64,000 nucleotides of DNA, taken from positions 47,214-111,213 of the forward strand of contig VJWM01000302.1 in assembly GCA_010909165.1 (NCBI GenBank), given 5' to 3'. Each line of letters opens with the position of its first letter. Position 1 is the first letter of the stretch. The DNA is from Anthoceros angustus. Lineage: Eukaryota > Streptophyta > Anthocerotopsida > Anthocerotales > Anthocerotaceae. The notes under the pieces were generated by a model. The model was not told the DNA's origin. It saw only the letters and a list, made by a program, of their open reading frames with translations, and ran no database searches. Below, piece after piece: positions 43,667 through 55,375 of this stretch. The position numbers were made by a program, and so were the translations under genes.

Positions 43667-44280
43667 ATTTTGATCGATCACCGACGTCAAGGGATCATCC
43701 ATAGCAGACGGACTAGCGGAGAGATTGTGCGACGTTCAAGGATTCACTGTGCGTCGCATTGACGGAAATTGAACCCAATTGTTGGGATGAATTGCTTCCT
43801 TATGTGGCGTTACGTCTGGGAATGTAATACAAGCGTTAGCAGCTTCACCTTATTTTATCATGTTTGGAAGGAATGCGGCGCCTAACATTGTCGCAGAGAT
43901 ATATTCTAACCGTGGATTGGGCAAGAAATTGAGCGAATGCTTTCAGTTGCTTGCAAAAAGTTACCCAGAGGGTCATTCCAATGGCCATGGATAATTTGGC
44001 TATTGCCCAACACGAGATCACGGTATGCCTTTACACGGAGGTTCTTGGAAACCCAAAGCAAGAAAGTTTGAAGTAGGGACTTTATACCTCCACGGCCTGA
44101 GACCCGAGCCTCGATGTGAGCACAGAAGGTTGATTTTGAGAGTGGTAACTATAGGGGAACAAGGAGTGGTTGAACTGGAAGGACAAGATGGGCGTGCAAG
44201 GAACACATCATCACCTTGCACCATGTCACTTACCCAACTTGGACACGATACACCACCAGGCTTGGAAGCCGCCGATTGAT
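43667..44280 (+). pseudogene. Gyp-E integrase C-terminal part (unit 1)
   Basis: The reading resumes after Cop-F with QGSSIADGLAERL-like text (the third catalytic Glu region, TDGLAER), then IEPN-WDE-LLPYVAL and SPYFIMFGRNAAPNIVAEIY. The last part is KARKFEVG, RLILRVVTIGEQGVVELEGQ, a C-terminal domain with conserved FEVGD-type start. The zinc part and catalytic Asp residues are lost in this unit but present in unit 2. Confidence 0.8.
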
Positions 44281-45126
44281 TGATTACCGTGGTGAACTTT
44301 GTGGTCATGTAACTGGAGACAAGCTGCTTTTGTGACCGTGCACAAAGGGTATCATACGCCACGCCACCTTTGAAAAGGATTCCGTATGAGATTACACGAT
44401 GTTCAACACAAGTGTCCAACACCCAATTGGCTGTGCATAACTCTCATCTAGAATAAAATGAACTTATCCCCTCGGTGAACTTCTCACGCCTCCACAACAT
44501 CTCGTACCAACCCTCCTTGCTATCCATTTCTCCTCGCGCCACCACAACGGCCTCCCTTCACTTTGACTTGCAGCCCCTTGTAAATTCCGCCGTCATGATG
44601 CACACCGTTGTGATCCCTTCACCATGTTGACCACCCGCCTTCCTATGGTTTGGCCACACCTCCATCTTGCAGCGGCTACAAATTTAGCCTCCTTGTAAGT
44701 GCTCTACCGCCTTTCCTAGTTCAACACGGTCCTATCATGCCATCCTCACCGCCATGGCCTCCTCTTGCAACCCTTGTGGCTGCTTACCTGAACATGAGCT
44801 CCTCGCTCCCATCCTTGCAAATTCTTTGCTCCTCTCTGCATCTTTGAGCTCCCAACCTAGAGCCACCTGCGGATCACCTGATTCACCATTACGGGCGCAG
44901 CCATCTTCACCCTTGCCACACCTCTACCTAGCAGTCCTCCTTCTTGCAAAATCTCAGCAATATGAGCACCGCCCATGTCTCACTTCCTTCCACATGTGGC
45001 AAATTACTTTGCCTTCCCTCAAACTTGGTAGTGGTCCCAATAATCAGGCCTTTGCCTGCAAAGCTATCAACGGCGCTTATGCGACACCTCAAGCTACTTC
45101 CTTGGCTTAATTGCCTTCACCCTTTT

Positions 45127-45290
45127 CCTACCGTGGTAGGAGCTACTCTCGCGTCATCAAAACGCTAGGGCGGCCACCCTGGGTGGTGGGACATTCTCCT
45201 ACCCATACCTATGGGGTAGGAGTTCTCTCCACTTAGCCTACCGTGGTAGGAGTTTCTCCTCACGGTGGTAGGATACTCCTACAGGACATC
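45127..45290. repeat. Cluster of short perfect hairpins with CCTACC/GGTAGG arms
   Basis: CCTACCGTGGTAGG occurs at 45,127-45,140 and again at 45,237-45,250, and a larger version, CCTACCCATACCTATGGGGTAGG (in two parts: arm, then its partner), spans 45,198-45,220. A related TCCTCACGGTGGTAGGA lies at 45,257-45,273. The arms are complementary with loops of 0-3 bases. Confidence 0.75.
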
Positions 45291-46489
45291 TCCCCGTTCA
45301 CATATGTCTCCTACCCTCCTCACTAGAAGGTCATTTCGATCCGTTTCTTTTCCCTAAGTATCCTCTCTGCCTTCCCGACATCCTACAGCTCCGGCTTCAA
45401 TCGGAACAAAAACATTTCTCGCATGTTTCCACCAAACCATTTCTATCAAAAGCATTCGGACCTGTTCAAAAACAACTCACTTAAACCAGTTGCCCAAACT
45501 TTTGCGTTCCACACATAGAAACAAGCTCACCTTGTCGAGTGTAAGAGCAACGTCAAGTCCCGTCCTCAGGTCCGGTGTGTTGTAGCATCTTGCAATCAAC
45601 TTGTCCGCGCTCAAGACAAGCATCCGATGACAATTAGAACTCTTCATGTAAAACTTCTCTTTCATAGTGCAGATCAAAAGCTTCACTCACATTTGATCCG
45701 ACTGTGACTAAGCCCATAGGATGTAGCCCACCACTATCTTCTGTGTCTTCAACACGTCCATGTATCCATTGACCCATAACACTGGGATTGGATCAAAGTT
45801 GGCCTGAGTGGAATCAGTGCCTTCTTCATGGATGCACCATTCCTTGTCAAGAAGACCCTGTTCAGGAAGATGCGCATACATCTCCTTCAAGGCAGTCCTT
45901 TCTCGCGAAGTGAAAGGGTTCTCGAGCGTAGTGCCTGGAACAATGCCTAATTCGTTAAACAATGTCTGGGTACTATCTTCAGCTAACCCAGATGCTCCCT
46001 TCCCCAGCCTCTTCTTCCCTTCTGAAGCCCCTTGGGACGCTCCACTCTTCCCTTGTGAGTTCCCATGTGCAACTGAATCCTGCTTCTGGGCAACTGATTC
46101 CTTGGCCTGTGTTTCTCTGACCACCGTGCCATCACCCCCTCTGCCTTCCCTGCTTCCCAGCAGCCCTTGCCTCGGCTCAGTGCATAAGCTTTCGCCGCTG
46201 AGGGAGGTTGTGGAGGATGGTCCACCACGTTGGCGTGCTTCGCACGAACTTTTCTCCCACTACTTGACATATCTGGAATCAAAAACACGCATGAATGAAA
46301 ATCGGCCATGTTAGCAAACTGTCAGTAGAGAAGACAATTGAAGGGGCACCAACCTGCTATTTCGCAATTCTCGAGAAGGTCGGTGATGATTCTTGCAGAA
46401 TCCTGCGAGAACACACGTTTCACAGCCTCTCAAGCGAGAGCCTCCGCCCTGTTACCTGCAAATCACCAAAACATTTTCTTCGTATCAAA

Positions 46490-46870
46490 TTATGAACACC
46501 GAAACCTTCGCCGCCTTGGGCGCTGCGGAAGCCCGGTGGGCACGCCTTGGAGGAGCATTTGGCATGCTGGCACGCCGCGTGCCTGGGCGCGCCCCTTACG
46601 CTTGCGCGCCTTGGCACGCCTCGCGCCACAGTGCTCTGGCGCCTGCACGCCCTTGGCGCTCCTGGGCACGCTACAGGCACGCCTGTGGCCCTTAGGCGCT
46701 GGCACAGCCCTTAGCGCACTGTGAGCACGCCTATGGCGCGCTGTAAGCGCCTCACTGTGAGCACGCCCTTGGGCACGGCCTTGGGCGAGTCCTCACCGAG
46801 ATTTCGAGGCGCCTGTGCATCTGCCACTCCCCTACACCGGAACCTGGTCGCGCCCCTCCTTGCGCGCTCC
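46490..46870. repeat. GC-rich repetitive block in H
   Basis: Built of recurring GCACGCC, GGCGC and CTTGGGC words at spacings of about 20-40 bases. It resembles the GC-rich blocks of Cop-C and Cop-A in style but not clearly in sequence. Open frames here are compositional. Confidence 0.55.
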
Positions 46871-47899
46871 AATTGCTTGGTACAGGCACACACACAGCCA
46901 GAGACAATCCAAAGTCGGACCTGCAAACGGTGATGAAAGACTGAAACTGCGCACCGCGCCCAAAACATGTGGAGGAAACCCTAAAAACGGGCTCTTCCCA
47001 TTTTTTAGGATGCCCTCGGCTAAGATGGAACCATGGTTAATTAACTAGGCTTGAACCCTGAGTTTTTTAACCAAGGGTTAAGTAACCTTGGGTTTACTAT
47101 ACATTTGGCCGCCGCTATGTAGAGTTTATTTTGTATGGCCGTCATCATGTCCAACCATGAAGTCCCTAATTTGAACGCTCGATTACGGGCCACTATCCTT
47201 TTCACATTCTCGCTCTCACCGTGGGATACCTTGATCCAAAGATACCGCAATGCAGCCTCAAACCTATGGCGTAATCGAGGGGAAGCAGATGGCATTCGAT
47301 CATGCGACGCGAATGTAGAGGATTCTTGCGTGGCGGTTTCAAATTGCCTCCGGAAAGTGGGCATCGAGACATCGCGCACAGGTTCGCTGTTATGGAAACT
47401 ACGCCTGATGCTTCTATTCCAAAATGGGTAATGGTCATGGATACGACTCCATTAGAGAATGACGAAAGTTCTTCTTTCCCAAGGCCTAATCTTTTTGACA
47501 GCATCCCGGAACAAGGAAGTGGCCAGGACGTGGATCTTGCAGCCAAAGAAGATGCTCGTTTCCACTGTTCCATCGGAAGATTGCGACATCACAGACGGTG
47601 GTTTTGGAGGACTTCAAGCAAACTTCAATCCCAAAGCTTTGTCGGAGACTTTCGCAAGAGCGACCCTCAAAAACGCCGGCAATATCCCACAGACGGTGGA
47701 AGCGTAAGCGAAAGGTTGTGTTCTATCGAGTTCGCAGTGCATGGTCGTCGCATTGTTGTAGCAAAGGATTTTTGCTGAAAGTTGGAAGGAAACATATAGA
47801 AAACCTCAGGTATCGCTTCTTGGGAATGGGTCGAGAGCAACAGGAACTGTATTTGGAAAGTCTGCTTGAGGTAGTTCAAGTCTTTGGATCAAAAGGAAA

Positions 47900-48360
47900 A
47901 TAAGGCACCAGGTGGAGATCATGCAGGATCAGTGGGGTTAAACCCCAACTTACCATAAGTAAATTGATCCGAATAAAAACACGTTCGCTTGTCGCGGTCA
48001 CAACAGCAAACACAAGCGGAGCGCAACGAGCGCAAGCAAAGCGTGTGCAATCAAGACCGGGTAGTAGCATAGAAGTAGTAGTTTTCCATAAGTTTTGAGA
48101 TCACACGAGAAGAGCAAGCACGGTGATGCGAGGGAGATTTTGGCAGCAGTGCAGATTAGGTCTCAACTAAAGTTGAGTCGCTGCGACAGAGGACGAGTCG
48201 CGGCGATCTGCATCCTCACGATCGTACCGGTTGGAGCTTGATGTTGAGATTTGGCACATGCAGCTAGTGTTTTGGTTGAAGAAACAGCGAGTGGTTTGCG
48301 CAGTCAGGGTCGCGATTGCATAAGGAACATAAGGCGTTTCAGAGGTAATCGTTCCTTGTT
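47900..48360 (+). other. Spacer between integrase and extra ORF
   Basis: Continuation of Gyp-E after H; matches 54,098-54,525. No domain is visible. The presence of a several-hundred-base spacer suggests the downstream ORF could have its own start or a spliced message. Confidence 0.4.
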
Positions 48361-49185
48361 CCCGTGATCCGCATGCAGAATAAACAGAGCGCCGCAATCG
48401 CTGTGAGGTGGGCGACGAACCGAGCAAACGGGCCAGGACGAAAGACGAAGCAAGCGACCGGTAAAACCAAAGGGACCTTGTTCGCGGTGATCACGACGAT
48501 GGGGTCCAGATCTGGTCTCGTAGGCTTTGCAAAAAGGAGGAAGAGGTTGAGATTACGGAACATAGCGGGCAATCAGGAAGTGTCATCATTGTGGAACTTC
48601 ACCCGAGCTCCTCATTGTCCATGATTCAAGACAATGAACTTGTTGAAAAATGGACTCAGCTCAAGTATTTGCCCGAAAAGCCCATGATGCCCTCCGGATA
48701 TGAAGAGCTTACTCGGTTTTCTTTGTATGTGGAATCCCACCACATGAGGTGTTCGATAGAATATTATCCCACAGATCATCGGGATTTGTTTGAGCTGCAG
48801 CGAAGAGGGCACAAGAACCTACCATGGGTGTGGACATCTTATTGCGAGGGTGCATATCGCAAGATAGAAAATCATCTGTTCATGTACCAAGTGTTTGATG
48901 ACTATCCTCTGTCAGCTCTGGTGATTTGGGGGCCTGATGAGTTTCCCAAGGACATGAAGTCCCTTCGAATGTGGTTCGCTCACTTTCATGCGACCAAAGC
49001 AGGCAGGTATGTGTTTGGTTGGCCTCGACATTTCTATGATTTGCTGCAACTTCTACGACATGGCAATTTGGGATGGACTGATAAAACTATGCAGCAGTTT
49101 ACCACACTTCAACAAGCAAGCCAGGATCATATGGGTCTCACCACGTCTCAACCTACAGTGCACATCGGACGGGAAGCTTGATTCG
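48360..49185 (+). pseudogene. Gyp-E extra ORF downstream of integrase (unit 1)
   Basis: Not recognised. The open frame 48,591-49,181 (196 codons) reads WTQLKYLPEKPMMP, RCSIEYYPTDHRDLFELQRR, NLPWVWTSYCEGAYRKIENH, GPDEFPKDMKSLRMWFAHFH, GRYVFGWPRHFYDLLQLLRH. It is rich in Trp, Tyr, His and Phe, so it looks like a folded protein and not a compositional frame. Upstream, in frames broken by indels, KTKGTLFAVIT and RLCKKEEEVEIR extend it to at least 48,360. The same ORF is at 54,530-55,375. It lies after the integrase tail and before the purine tract, where some gypsy elements carry an additional gene. No signal peptide or membrane segment is evident. Confidence 0.7.
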
Positions 49186-49420
49186 GCGGTGGTGATGACA
49201 ACAATGCTAGCTTTCGATTACGCTCATTACAGACGGATCAAGCAGAACCACGATCGAAGATGAGGAAAGTGACGCGTATCAGAATCGAATTAACACGGAG
49301 TGCAGATCCGTGTTGGGAACCTTCTATCGCCGCTGGATGGGCAATTGGTGACAAGTTGTGGGGAATGCTGGTAAACAGATAGTGCCCAAAGTGGTGTTTG
49401 TGACCTAGGACCCCAACTTT

Positions 49421-49432
49421 GAGTAGGGGGGC
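49421..49432 (+). promoter_or_regulatory. Purine tract near the 3' end of Gyp-E (unit 1)
   Basis: GAGTAGGGGGGC, also at about 55,567-55,578 in unit 2. It resembles a polypurine tract. Only about 125 bases separate it from the end of the element, so any LTR after it would be very short. Confidence 0.5.
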
Positions 49433-49555
49433 CATTGGCGGCGTTTGCGGCTCTTATTTATATCATAGAAATAGGTAAATAAAATGAAAAACATGATAGC
49501 GTTTGGTTCAAGATAAAATTGCTTTGTTAGAAAAATGAGCGACTATACTGTGTGA

Positions 49556-50954
49556 CATACCCCTCCCCCCCGCCTATTCAATCAATGATGCTCTGGCGAA
49601 AATGTCCACCTCTGCCAAATGTGGTTGTAGGAAAGATTGCTGCCTATCTTATGCTTCTAAGAAGAAGCTATGGCACAAGTGGATTACAAGGATGCTACGA
49701 CTTGATGGATAAAAAGGCTTACTTGTGTGGGCGTTTGCGAGATGGGTGGAGACGGCATGGGGAGGATATGACAAGAAGGGCTAAAAGAAAGGTGCAATAT
49801 ATTAAATAAGGGTTATCCAATATTTAAGACATCCTAATTTCTATATGAGTTTTAGGATCATAATAACCTAGCATAAATTTTCTGCTTGATGCTGTAAACA
49901 CATTTTGTTTCCTAAGTGTATTAAAGACAAAAACATGGGCTATTATAAGCGAATTCTACCAAAAGGTGACCAGGAAAATAAAGTATACATACTCACCTTA
50001 GGTTTAAGTGAAAAGGAGATGTCCGGACTCCTATATATGTGAGGAAACTACCATCCACATGATAAAAATAGCAAGTCTCCCATGTGAGGAATTTCCAGGA
50101 CATATCAAACATATTTTCCGTAGGTGCCTTTGGTGCTAAGGGAATTTATTGTTTTAATCACATAAATACTGCTTAAATATTATTTTTATTTTTAATATAA
50201 ATATTCCAGGTTCTATGTTGGCGTCTATGAAGAGGAAGGCGGATGACCTAAGCTATTTTGAGATAGAAGAAGAAAATGTTCAGAAAAATAGTAAGACAAT
50301 AATTTTTGGGCTAAGATTTTAAGGTTATCTTAAATCGGCCCTAAGGCTATAGGGTGAGTATTAGGTTAAAGGTTTGGACAGTGTCCATTATACCCAAACA
50401 TTTCATGTGTTTCCTATGTAACTCAATTCCCAATGACTTTGTTAATAAATCAGCATTGTCTAAAGTTTGAACATAACTAATATTTATGGTTGATCTTCTA
50501 ACTTTTCCCTTATGTAGTGATACTCAACAGCTATATGTTTAGTTCTAGAATGAAAAAGCGATTTCGTGCAAGTGCAATGGCACCGCTATCACTAAACAAA
50601 GATGTAGGCTTAAGTTGAGGATGGTGAAGTTCACTCAAAACTAACGACCACACTATGTCTTTAGAACCGAGGTTAGTACCTCAGATTCGATCTTGACAAA
50701 GCTATAGTAGGTTGTTTCTTACTTGACCAGGATATTGGTGCTCCTCCCAAGAGTAATACATACCATCTGATTTTAGGTGTGGGGTCACTAGTCATCGGCA
50801 TGCGTTAGAGTTAATGTGTTGATAGCTGGTGTATGCTTGAACATCGATCCTGTGTACATAGTGCCTTTAAGGTATCTAATATACGCTTGAGACATCCGAT
50901 TACGCCGTGGTTCTCCAAGAATTGTGGCGAGGCTGACTTCAAAAGATATATCCG
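49556..50954 (-). pseudogene. Cop-A2 3' internal region and RNase H end (unit 1 tail)
   Basis: Resumes Cop-A where it left off at 32,958 (matches 1565-2955 of Cop-A1). It includes the AT-rich 3' region and the RNase H C-terminus (50,391-50,640; KSLGIELHRKHMKCLG-type end in broken frames). It ends inside the next part of RNase H/RT at the tandem-duplication junction, where GGT is shared by both sides. Confidence 0.82.
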
Positions 50955-51400
50955 GTTGGGCAATGAGTTTATCATTGATGCATAGCAGGATCGTATGCTC
51001 ATCGATTCGAGTTTACGGACGAATATTATTAATGGATGTACTCGATCGCTTGGCAACGGTACCAAAGCGATGGGTAGATGAGATATTGGAAGAAGGACGG
51101 AGTCGCAACAAGTTCGCAAAATGGATAGGTTGCCACATTATCCCGTCAATGTGGTGGGCGAACCAAGGCGAGCATGGCCCACGCTTGTTAGCACGGCTCG
51201 ATCGTATGCTTTTCGGAGGAGGAGCGGTATGGTTCTGGATTCGAAGGTGATGAGATCGGGAACCTCGATTTCGAGCAGGCGAGCTATGGGTTTTGATGCG
51301 CGATCGCCACACATGGTGTTTCGAGGCCTATCGTTGCAAGTTGATGGGGAGCTTTTGATCTAAAGCTGTTGCGGTGGTTGATCAACATAGGGGCACGCAA
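50955..51400 (+). pseudogene. Gyp-E methyltransferase C-terminal part (unit 2, truncated)
   Basis: Starts after the catalytic motifs: GNEFIIDA, a garbled AHRIRSFW region, LEEGR-type text, then YPVNVVGEPRRAWPTLVSTA (51,137-51,196) and a damaged motif IX/X. Motifs I, IV and VI are absent because the duplicated unit begins downstream of them, so this copy cannot encode an active enzyme. Confidence 0.82.
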
Positions 51401-51479
51401 ATAGTCACATGTCGTTCAAGGCAAAGGGCATTTCTGGTGTCGAGCGGAGAGATGGATCTACCATCTAACGATCAAGGAA

Positions 51480-52680
51480 AGTTATCGCGGTAGATGAAGC
51501 AAGTTGTAAAGGCTCGTTGAGAAGGAATCAAAGAACACATTTGGCGATATGTGGAGACTTGGGAAGGATCAACAGAGAATTATTGACATGTTAGAAAGGA
51601 ATCGACATGCATTTGCATTCAAGGAGGCTGGGAAGATATGATCGCATAAAATTGAATCGAGACCACCACGAGTGAGCCAAGATTCGGGAAGGAACTCAAC
51701 CCCTCGGAATGGGACATTGTGGACAAAGCGATGCAAAGAGTTAGAGGCAGCTGGTTTGATCGTAAAGTCGACTTCTCGGTATCTGCATAGTGTTGCCTCT
51801 TAAAAAGATGAGAACGGCGAATGGAAGGATAGGCGCATGTGGTGATTATCGAGCCACGAATGAAGTAACTCCATGGAACGATACCCATGCCTACTCGATG
51901 AGATCTTTGACGCCATTGGGAAGCCACCTATTTTACCATGTTAGACTTCGATCCGGCTTCAACCAGATTGTCATTGAGGAAGGCAACAAATGCAAAACAG
52001 CTTTTGGGGCAAGGAACATGGGGTGGGAGACCATATGCTTGGACTCAAGAATGCGTCCATCTACTTTCGGTGGTGACTTAGAGTTGCAGGCTAACCTTCA
52101 TGAAATGCTACATCGATGATATTCATTCGACAGCAGCTTGGAGGAGCATCTGGAACATCTAGAGATTTTGCTGCAAAGATTATCAAGCTCAGGGCTGAAG
52201 GCCCACCCGAAGAAATGCAAGTTTGCGTACAAAGAAATTGAATACTTGGGACACAAGATTGTGCTAGGAGGAGTACAGCCCCAATTGGCCAAGATACAAG
52301 CTGTCAATCTCATGCCAAGGCCAAAGGACGTTGCTGCCTTAAGAGCTTTTCTAGGACTCGTTAATTATTATCGAAGATTTATCAGGAACATGAGCGGCAC
52401 ATGCAGGGTGTTATACGAACTTTTGAAGAAGGGCATTCAATGGCATTGGGAACAGGAGCATGAGCAGGCATGGAATGATTTGAAGGAGCAATTAGCAGAA
52501 AGACCAGTGCTCAGAAGGCCCAACTTTGAGAAGCCATTCATATTGTATACGTTGGAGTGCCGGGCATAGGTCTTGTGCTTGCTCAGATCAAAGCGGTGAG
52601 GAACAGTCGTGGCATACGCAAGTAGATCCAACAATTCAGAGGCAAACTATTCCTCCTATGAAGGGAATGTTTGGCTAGAT
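51480..52680 (+). pseudogene. Gyp-E reverse transcriptase (unit 2)
   Basis: Same domain as at 39,067, with more indels. The YIDD box is at 52,109-52,120. A clean 143-codon frame (52,138-52,569) covers the thumb and connection: HPKKCKFAYKEIEYLGHKIV, AALRAFLGLVNYYRRF and FEKPFILYT, and supplies text that is broken in unit 1. Confidence 0.9.
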
Positions 52681-52687
52681 ATCCGCC

Positions 52688-53630
52688 TTGCATTTCCGTG
52701 TGTATTTGTTTGGTCGTAGTTTTCAGCTGGTGACTGACCATCAGCCGTTGCACTGGTTAATGACAAACATGAAGTTGAGTGGAAAGCTTGCTAGGTGGGC
52801 GCTATTGCTTTCAGAGTATGATATACAGATAGTACACAGGGTAGGCAAGGTGCATCATAATGCTGATGGATTCAGCAGGAATCCGATGGTGAGTGAGGAC
52901 GATGCTTGGGGCACGACAGGACTTTGGAATAGTGAAAAATATGCCCAGTGTATTCATGGCACTTATGGCCACAACGCAAGAAACTGGAGGGTGGCTTGGT
53001 GACGCTGTTCGAGATATTTGGAAACATGAGCGAGCTATACAGTTGTTGCAGACCGGACGGGTGGATGGTTTGAACGACATCGCGATAAAAAAATTGCAAG
53101 ATAGAGTAGCGAGATACACTTGGAAAGATGGCAAGATGTTCATTGATGATCACGTGTGATAAAAGAGGTGCCACTGTCAATGAACGAGAGAGAATAGTGA
53201 CTAAGGTACATAAAACCCTTGGGCACTTCGGGATGAAGAGAACACGCCATATGCTAAGACATAGTTATTTCTGGTCAGGCATGAGTTCAGATGTTGAGAG
53301 AGTAGTTGCCAAGTGTGCTGCTTGTGATGCGGTTAAAGCAAGATTCAATAGCCAGGACGTGGTGCTGCACTCGCTACCCATCAAAGGTCTTTTCTTCAGA
53401 TGGTCAGTGGACTTGATGCCGGAGTTGCCAGTGACAAAGCAAGGAAACAAGCATTGCATGTTGATGATCGAGCATTTCTCAAAATGGGTAGAAGTGGCCT
53501 TCTTACCAGCCAGGACATCAGAGTATACCGCTAGAGCATTCTTGGTGTATTGAGCGGTATGGAAGCATGCGAAGTCGGCGGATCAAGGGAATGAATTTCG
53601 AGGGAATTTCGTGCCGCTTGATAGAAGTTT
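52688..53630 (+). pseudogene. Gyp-E RNase H end and integrase N-terminal/core (unit 2)
   Basis: RNase H ends with VYLFGRSFQLVTDHQPLHWL (52,700-52,760) and VHHNADGFSRNP. A linker follows. Integrase begins at about 53,190: VHKTLGHFGMKRTRHMLRHS, FWSGM, CAACDAVKARF give the H-H-C-C zinc domain; then the core with WSVDLMPELPVTKQGNKHC and IEHFSKWVEVAFLPAR. The first catalytic Asp is in WSVDLM. The sequence then jumps, by a deletion of about 0.3 kb relative to unit 1, to the C-terminal domain (53,640-53,960). Confidence 0.9.
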
Positions 53631-53639
53631 TGATCGATC

Positions 53640-54090
53640 AAACTGGATAATTTGGCTATTGCCCGGACCGAGATCGGTATGCCTTTACAGCGGAGGTTCT
53701 TGGAAACCAAAGCAAGAAAGTTTGAAGTAGGGGACTTTGTATACCTCAACAGACCTTCGAGGAACGCTCGATGTGAGCCTGGAAGGTTGATTTTGAGAGT
53801 GGTAACTATAGGGGAGCAAGGAGTGGTTGAACTGGAAGGACAAGATGGAGCGTCGTTGCAAGGAACACATGCGTCACCTTGCACCATGTCACTTACCCAA
53901 CTTGGACACAGAATACAACCACAGGCTTGGAAGCCGCCGATTGATTTACCGTGTGAACTTTGTGGTCATATGTAGACCAGGCGATGCTTTTGTGTGACCG
54001 TGCAACAAAGGGTATCACAGTTTACGCCTCTGACCACCTTTGAAAAGGATTCCGAGAAGAGGCCGGTTACATCAGCGATGTTCAACACAA
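53640..54090 (+). pseudogene. Gyp-E integrase C-terminal domain (unit 2)
   Basis: KARKFEVGDFVYLNRPSRN and RLILRVVTIGEQGVVELEGQ are intact, extending to PCTMSLTQLGH. A small beta-barrel-type C-terminal domain would be expected. No chromodomain signature was seen. Unit 1 lacks parts of the 'GDFVYL' stretch. Confidence 0.82.
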
Positions 54091-54529
54091 GTGATGGATC
54101 AAAAGGAAAATAAGGCACCAGGTGGAGATCATGCAGGATCAGTGGGGTTAAAACCCAACTTACCATAAGTAAATTGATCCGAATAAAAACACGTTCGCTT
54201 GTGGTCGATGTCAAACAAAGCAAACAAGCGGGCGCCGAGAAGCATAAGCGGGCGTGTGCAATCAAGACCGGTAGCATAGAAGTAGTAGTTTTCCATAAGT
54301 TTTGAGATCACACATAGAAGAGCAAGCACGGTGATGCGAGAGATTTTGGCGGTGATTAGGTCTCAACTAAAGCTGCAGTCGCGGAGAGGACGAGTCAGCG
54401 GCACATCCTCACGATGCGGCTGGTTGAGCTTGATGTTGAGATTTGGCATCGGCTAGTGTTTTGGTTGTGAAAAGCGATGACGGTGGTTTTGCGCGATTCG
54501 TGGCCGATGATTGCATAAGGAACATAAGG

Positions 54530-55375
54530 CGTACGAGTGGCGGTTCCTTGTTCCTGTGATCCGCATGAGAATAAAGCGAACTTCGCATCGAGATACGGTC
54601 GAGCAAACTACACGGGCTTTCATAGGGCCTTCGGGAAGAATGAAGAGCGGCGGTAAAACCAAAGGGACCTTGTTCGCGGTGATCACGGACGATGGGGTCG
54701 AGATCGTCTCGTAGGCTTTGCAAAAAGGAGGAAGAGGTTGAGATTCGGAACATAGCTTGGCAATCGGAGGAAGTGTCATCATTGTGGGAACTTCACCCGA
54801 GCTCCTCATTGTCCATGATTCGAGACAATGAACTTGTTGAAAAATGGACTCAGCTCAAGTATTTGCCCGAAAAGCCCATGATGCCCTCGGATATGAAGAG
54901 CTTACTCGGTTTTCTTTGTGAATCCCACCACATGAGGTGTTCGATAGAATATTATCCCACGGATCATCGGGATTTGTTTGAGCTGCGAAGAGGCACAAGA
55001 ACCTACCATGGGTGTGGACATCTTATTGCGAGGTGCATATCGCAAGATAGAAAATCATCTGTTCATGCACCAAGTGTTTGATGACTATCCTCTCTGTCTA
55101 CGGTGATTTGGGGGCTGATGAGTTTCCCAAGGACATGAAGTCCCTTGAATGTGGTTCGCTCACTTTCATGACCAAAGCGGTATGTGTTTTGGTTGGCCTC
55201 GACATTTCTATGATTTTGCAACCCGCGACATGGCAATTTGGGATGGGTGATAAAACTATGCAGCGGTTTACCACACTTCAACAAGCCGAGGATCATATGG
55301 GTCTCACCATCTCAACCTACGGTGCACATCGGACGGGAAGCTTGATTCGCGGTGGTGATGCTATGCTTTAGATTA
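54530..55375 (+). pseudogene. Gyp-E extra ORF downstream of integrase (unit 2)
   Basis: Second copy of the unrecognised ORF. LFAVITDDGVEIVS, EEVEIRNIA and SSLWELHPSSSLSMI are in better frame here than in unit 1, while the later part (RCSIEYYPTDHRDLFELRRG) soon shifts. Together the two copies support a protein of at least 250 residues. Confidence 0.65.

Larger units (their letters stand above)
44413..47880 (-). mobile_element. Insertion H in Gyp-E unit 1 (unclassified element)
   Basis: Present only in unit 1; unit 2 has the empty site at about 54,092. It starts TGTCCAACACCC and ends near GTAGTTCA, with CAAG on both sides as a possible short target duplication. Its left 550 bases recur inverted at 61,274-61,838. 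On the minus strand, a frame from 46,268 (MSSSGRKVRAKHANVVDHPP, preceded by a splice acceptor-like TTGATTCCAG) runs through LFNELGIVPGTTLENPFTSR and LLDKEWCIHEEGTD to about 45,480 with frame changes. No family is recognised. A GC-rich block lies at 46,490-46,870. It may be a non-autonomous element carrying gene fragments. Confidence 0.6.
32959..49555 (+). mobile_element. Gyp-E, Ty3/gypsy-like element carrying a DNA methyltransferase
   Basis: A plus-strand element inserted in Cop-A2. Order: LTR-like start with TATA, gag with two zinc knuckles, aspartic protease, C5 methyltransferase, RT, RNase H, integrase, an extra ORF, and a purine tract near the right end. Its outer ends form the inverted pair TGTCAT...(A)TGACA (clearest in the duplicate at 55,690). 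Later insertions inflate it: LTR-G (37,005-38,088), Cop-F (40,393-43,666) and H (44,413-47,880). Without these it is about 8.8 kb. Recognisable matching LTRs were not found at both ends, so the exact termini remain open. Confidence 0.75.

Noticed and set aside
47041-47110. AACCAAGGGTT/AACCTTGGGTT repeats as MITE ends
   Set aside because: The inverted match is short and imperfect, and no second end or target duplication was found.
44413-47880. H as a standard LTR retrotransposon
   Set aside because: No paired LTR, primer-binding site or pol domain was found; only a TG start and a possible CAAG duplication.
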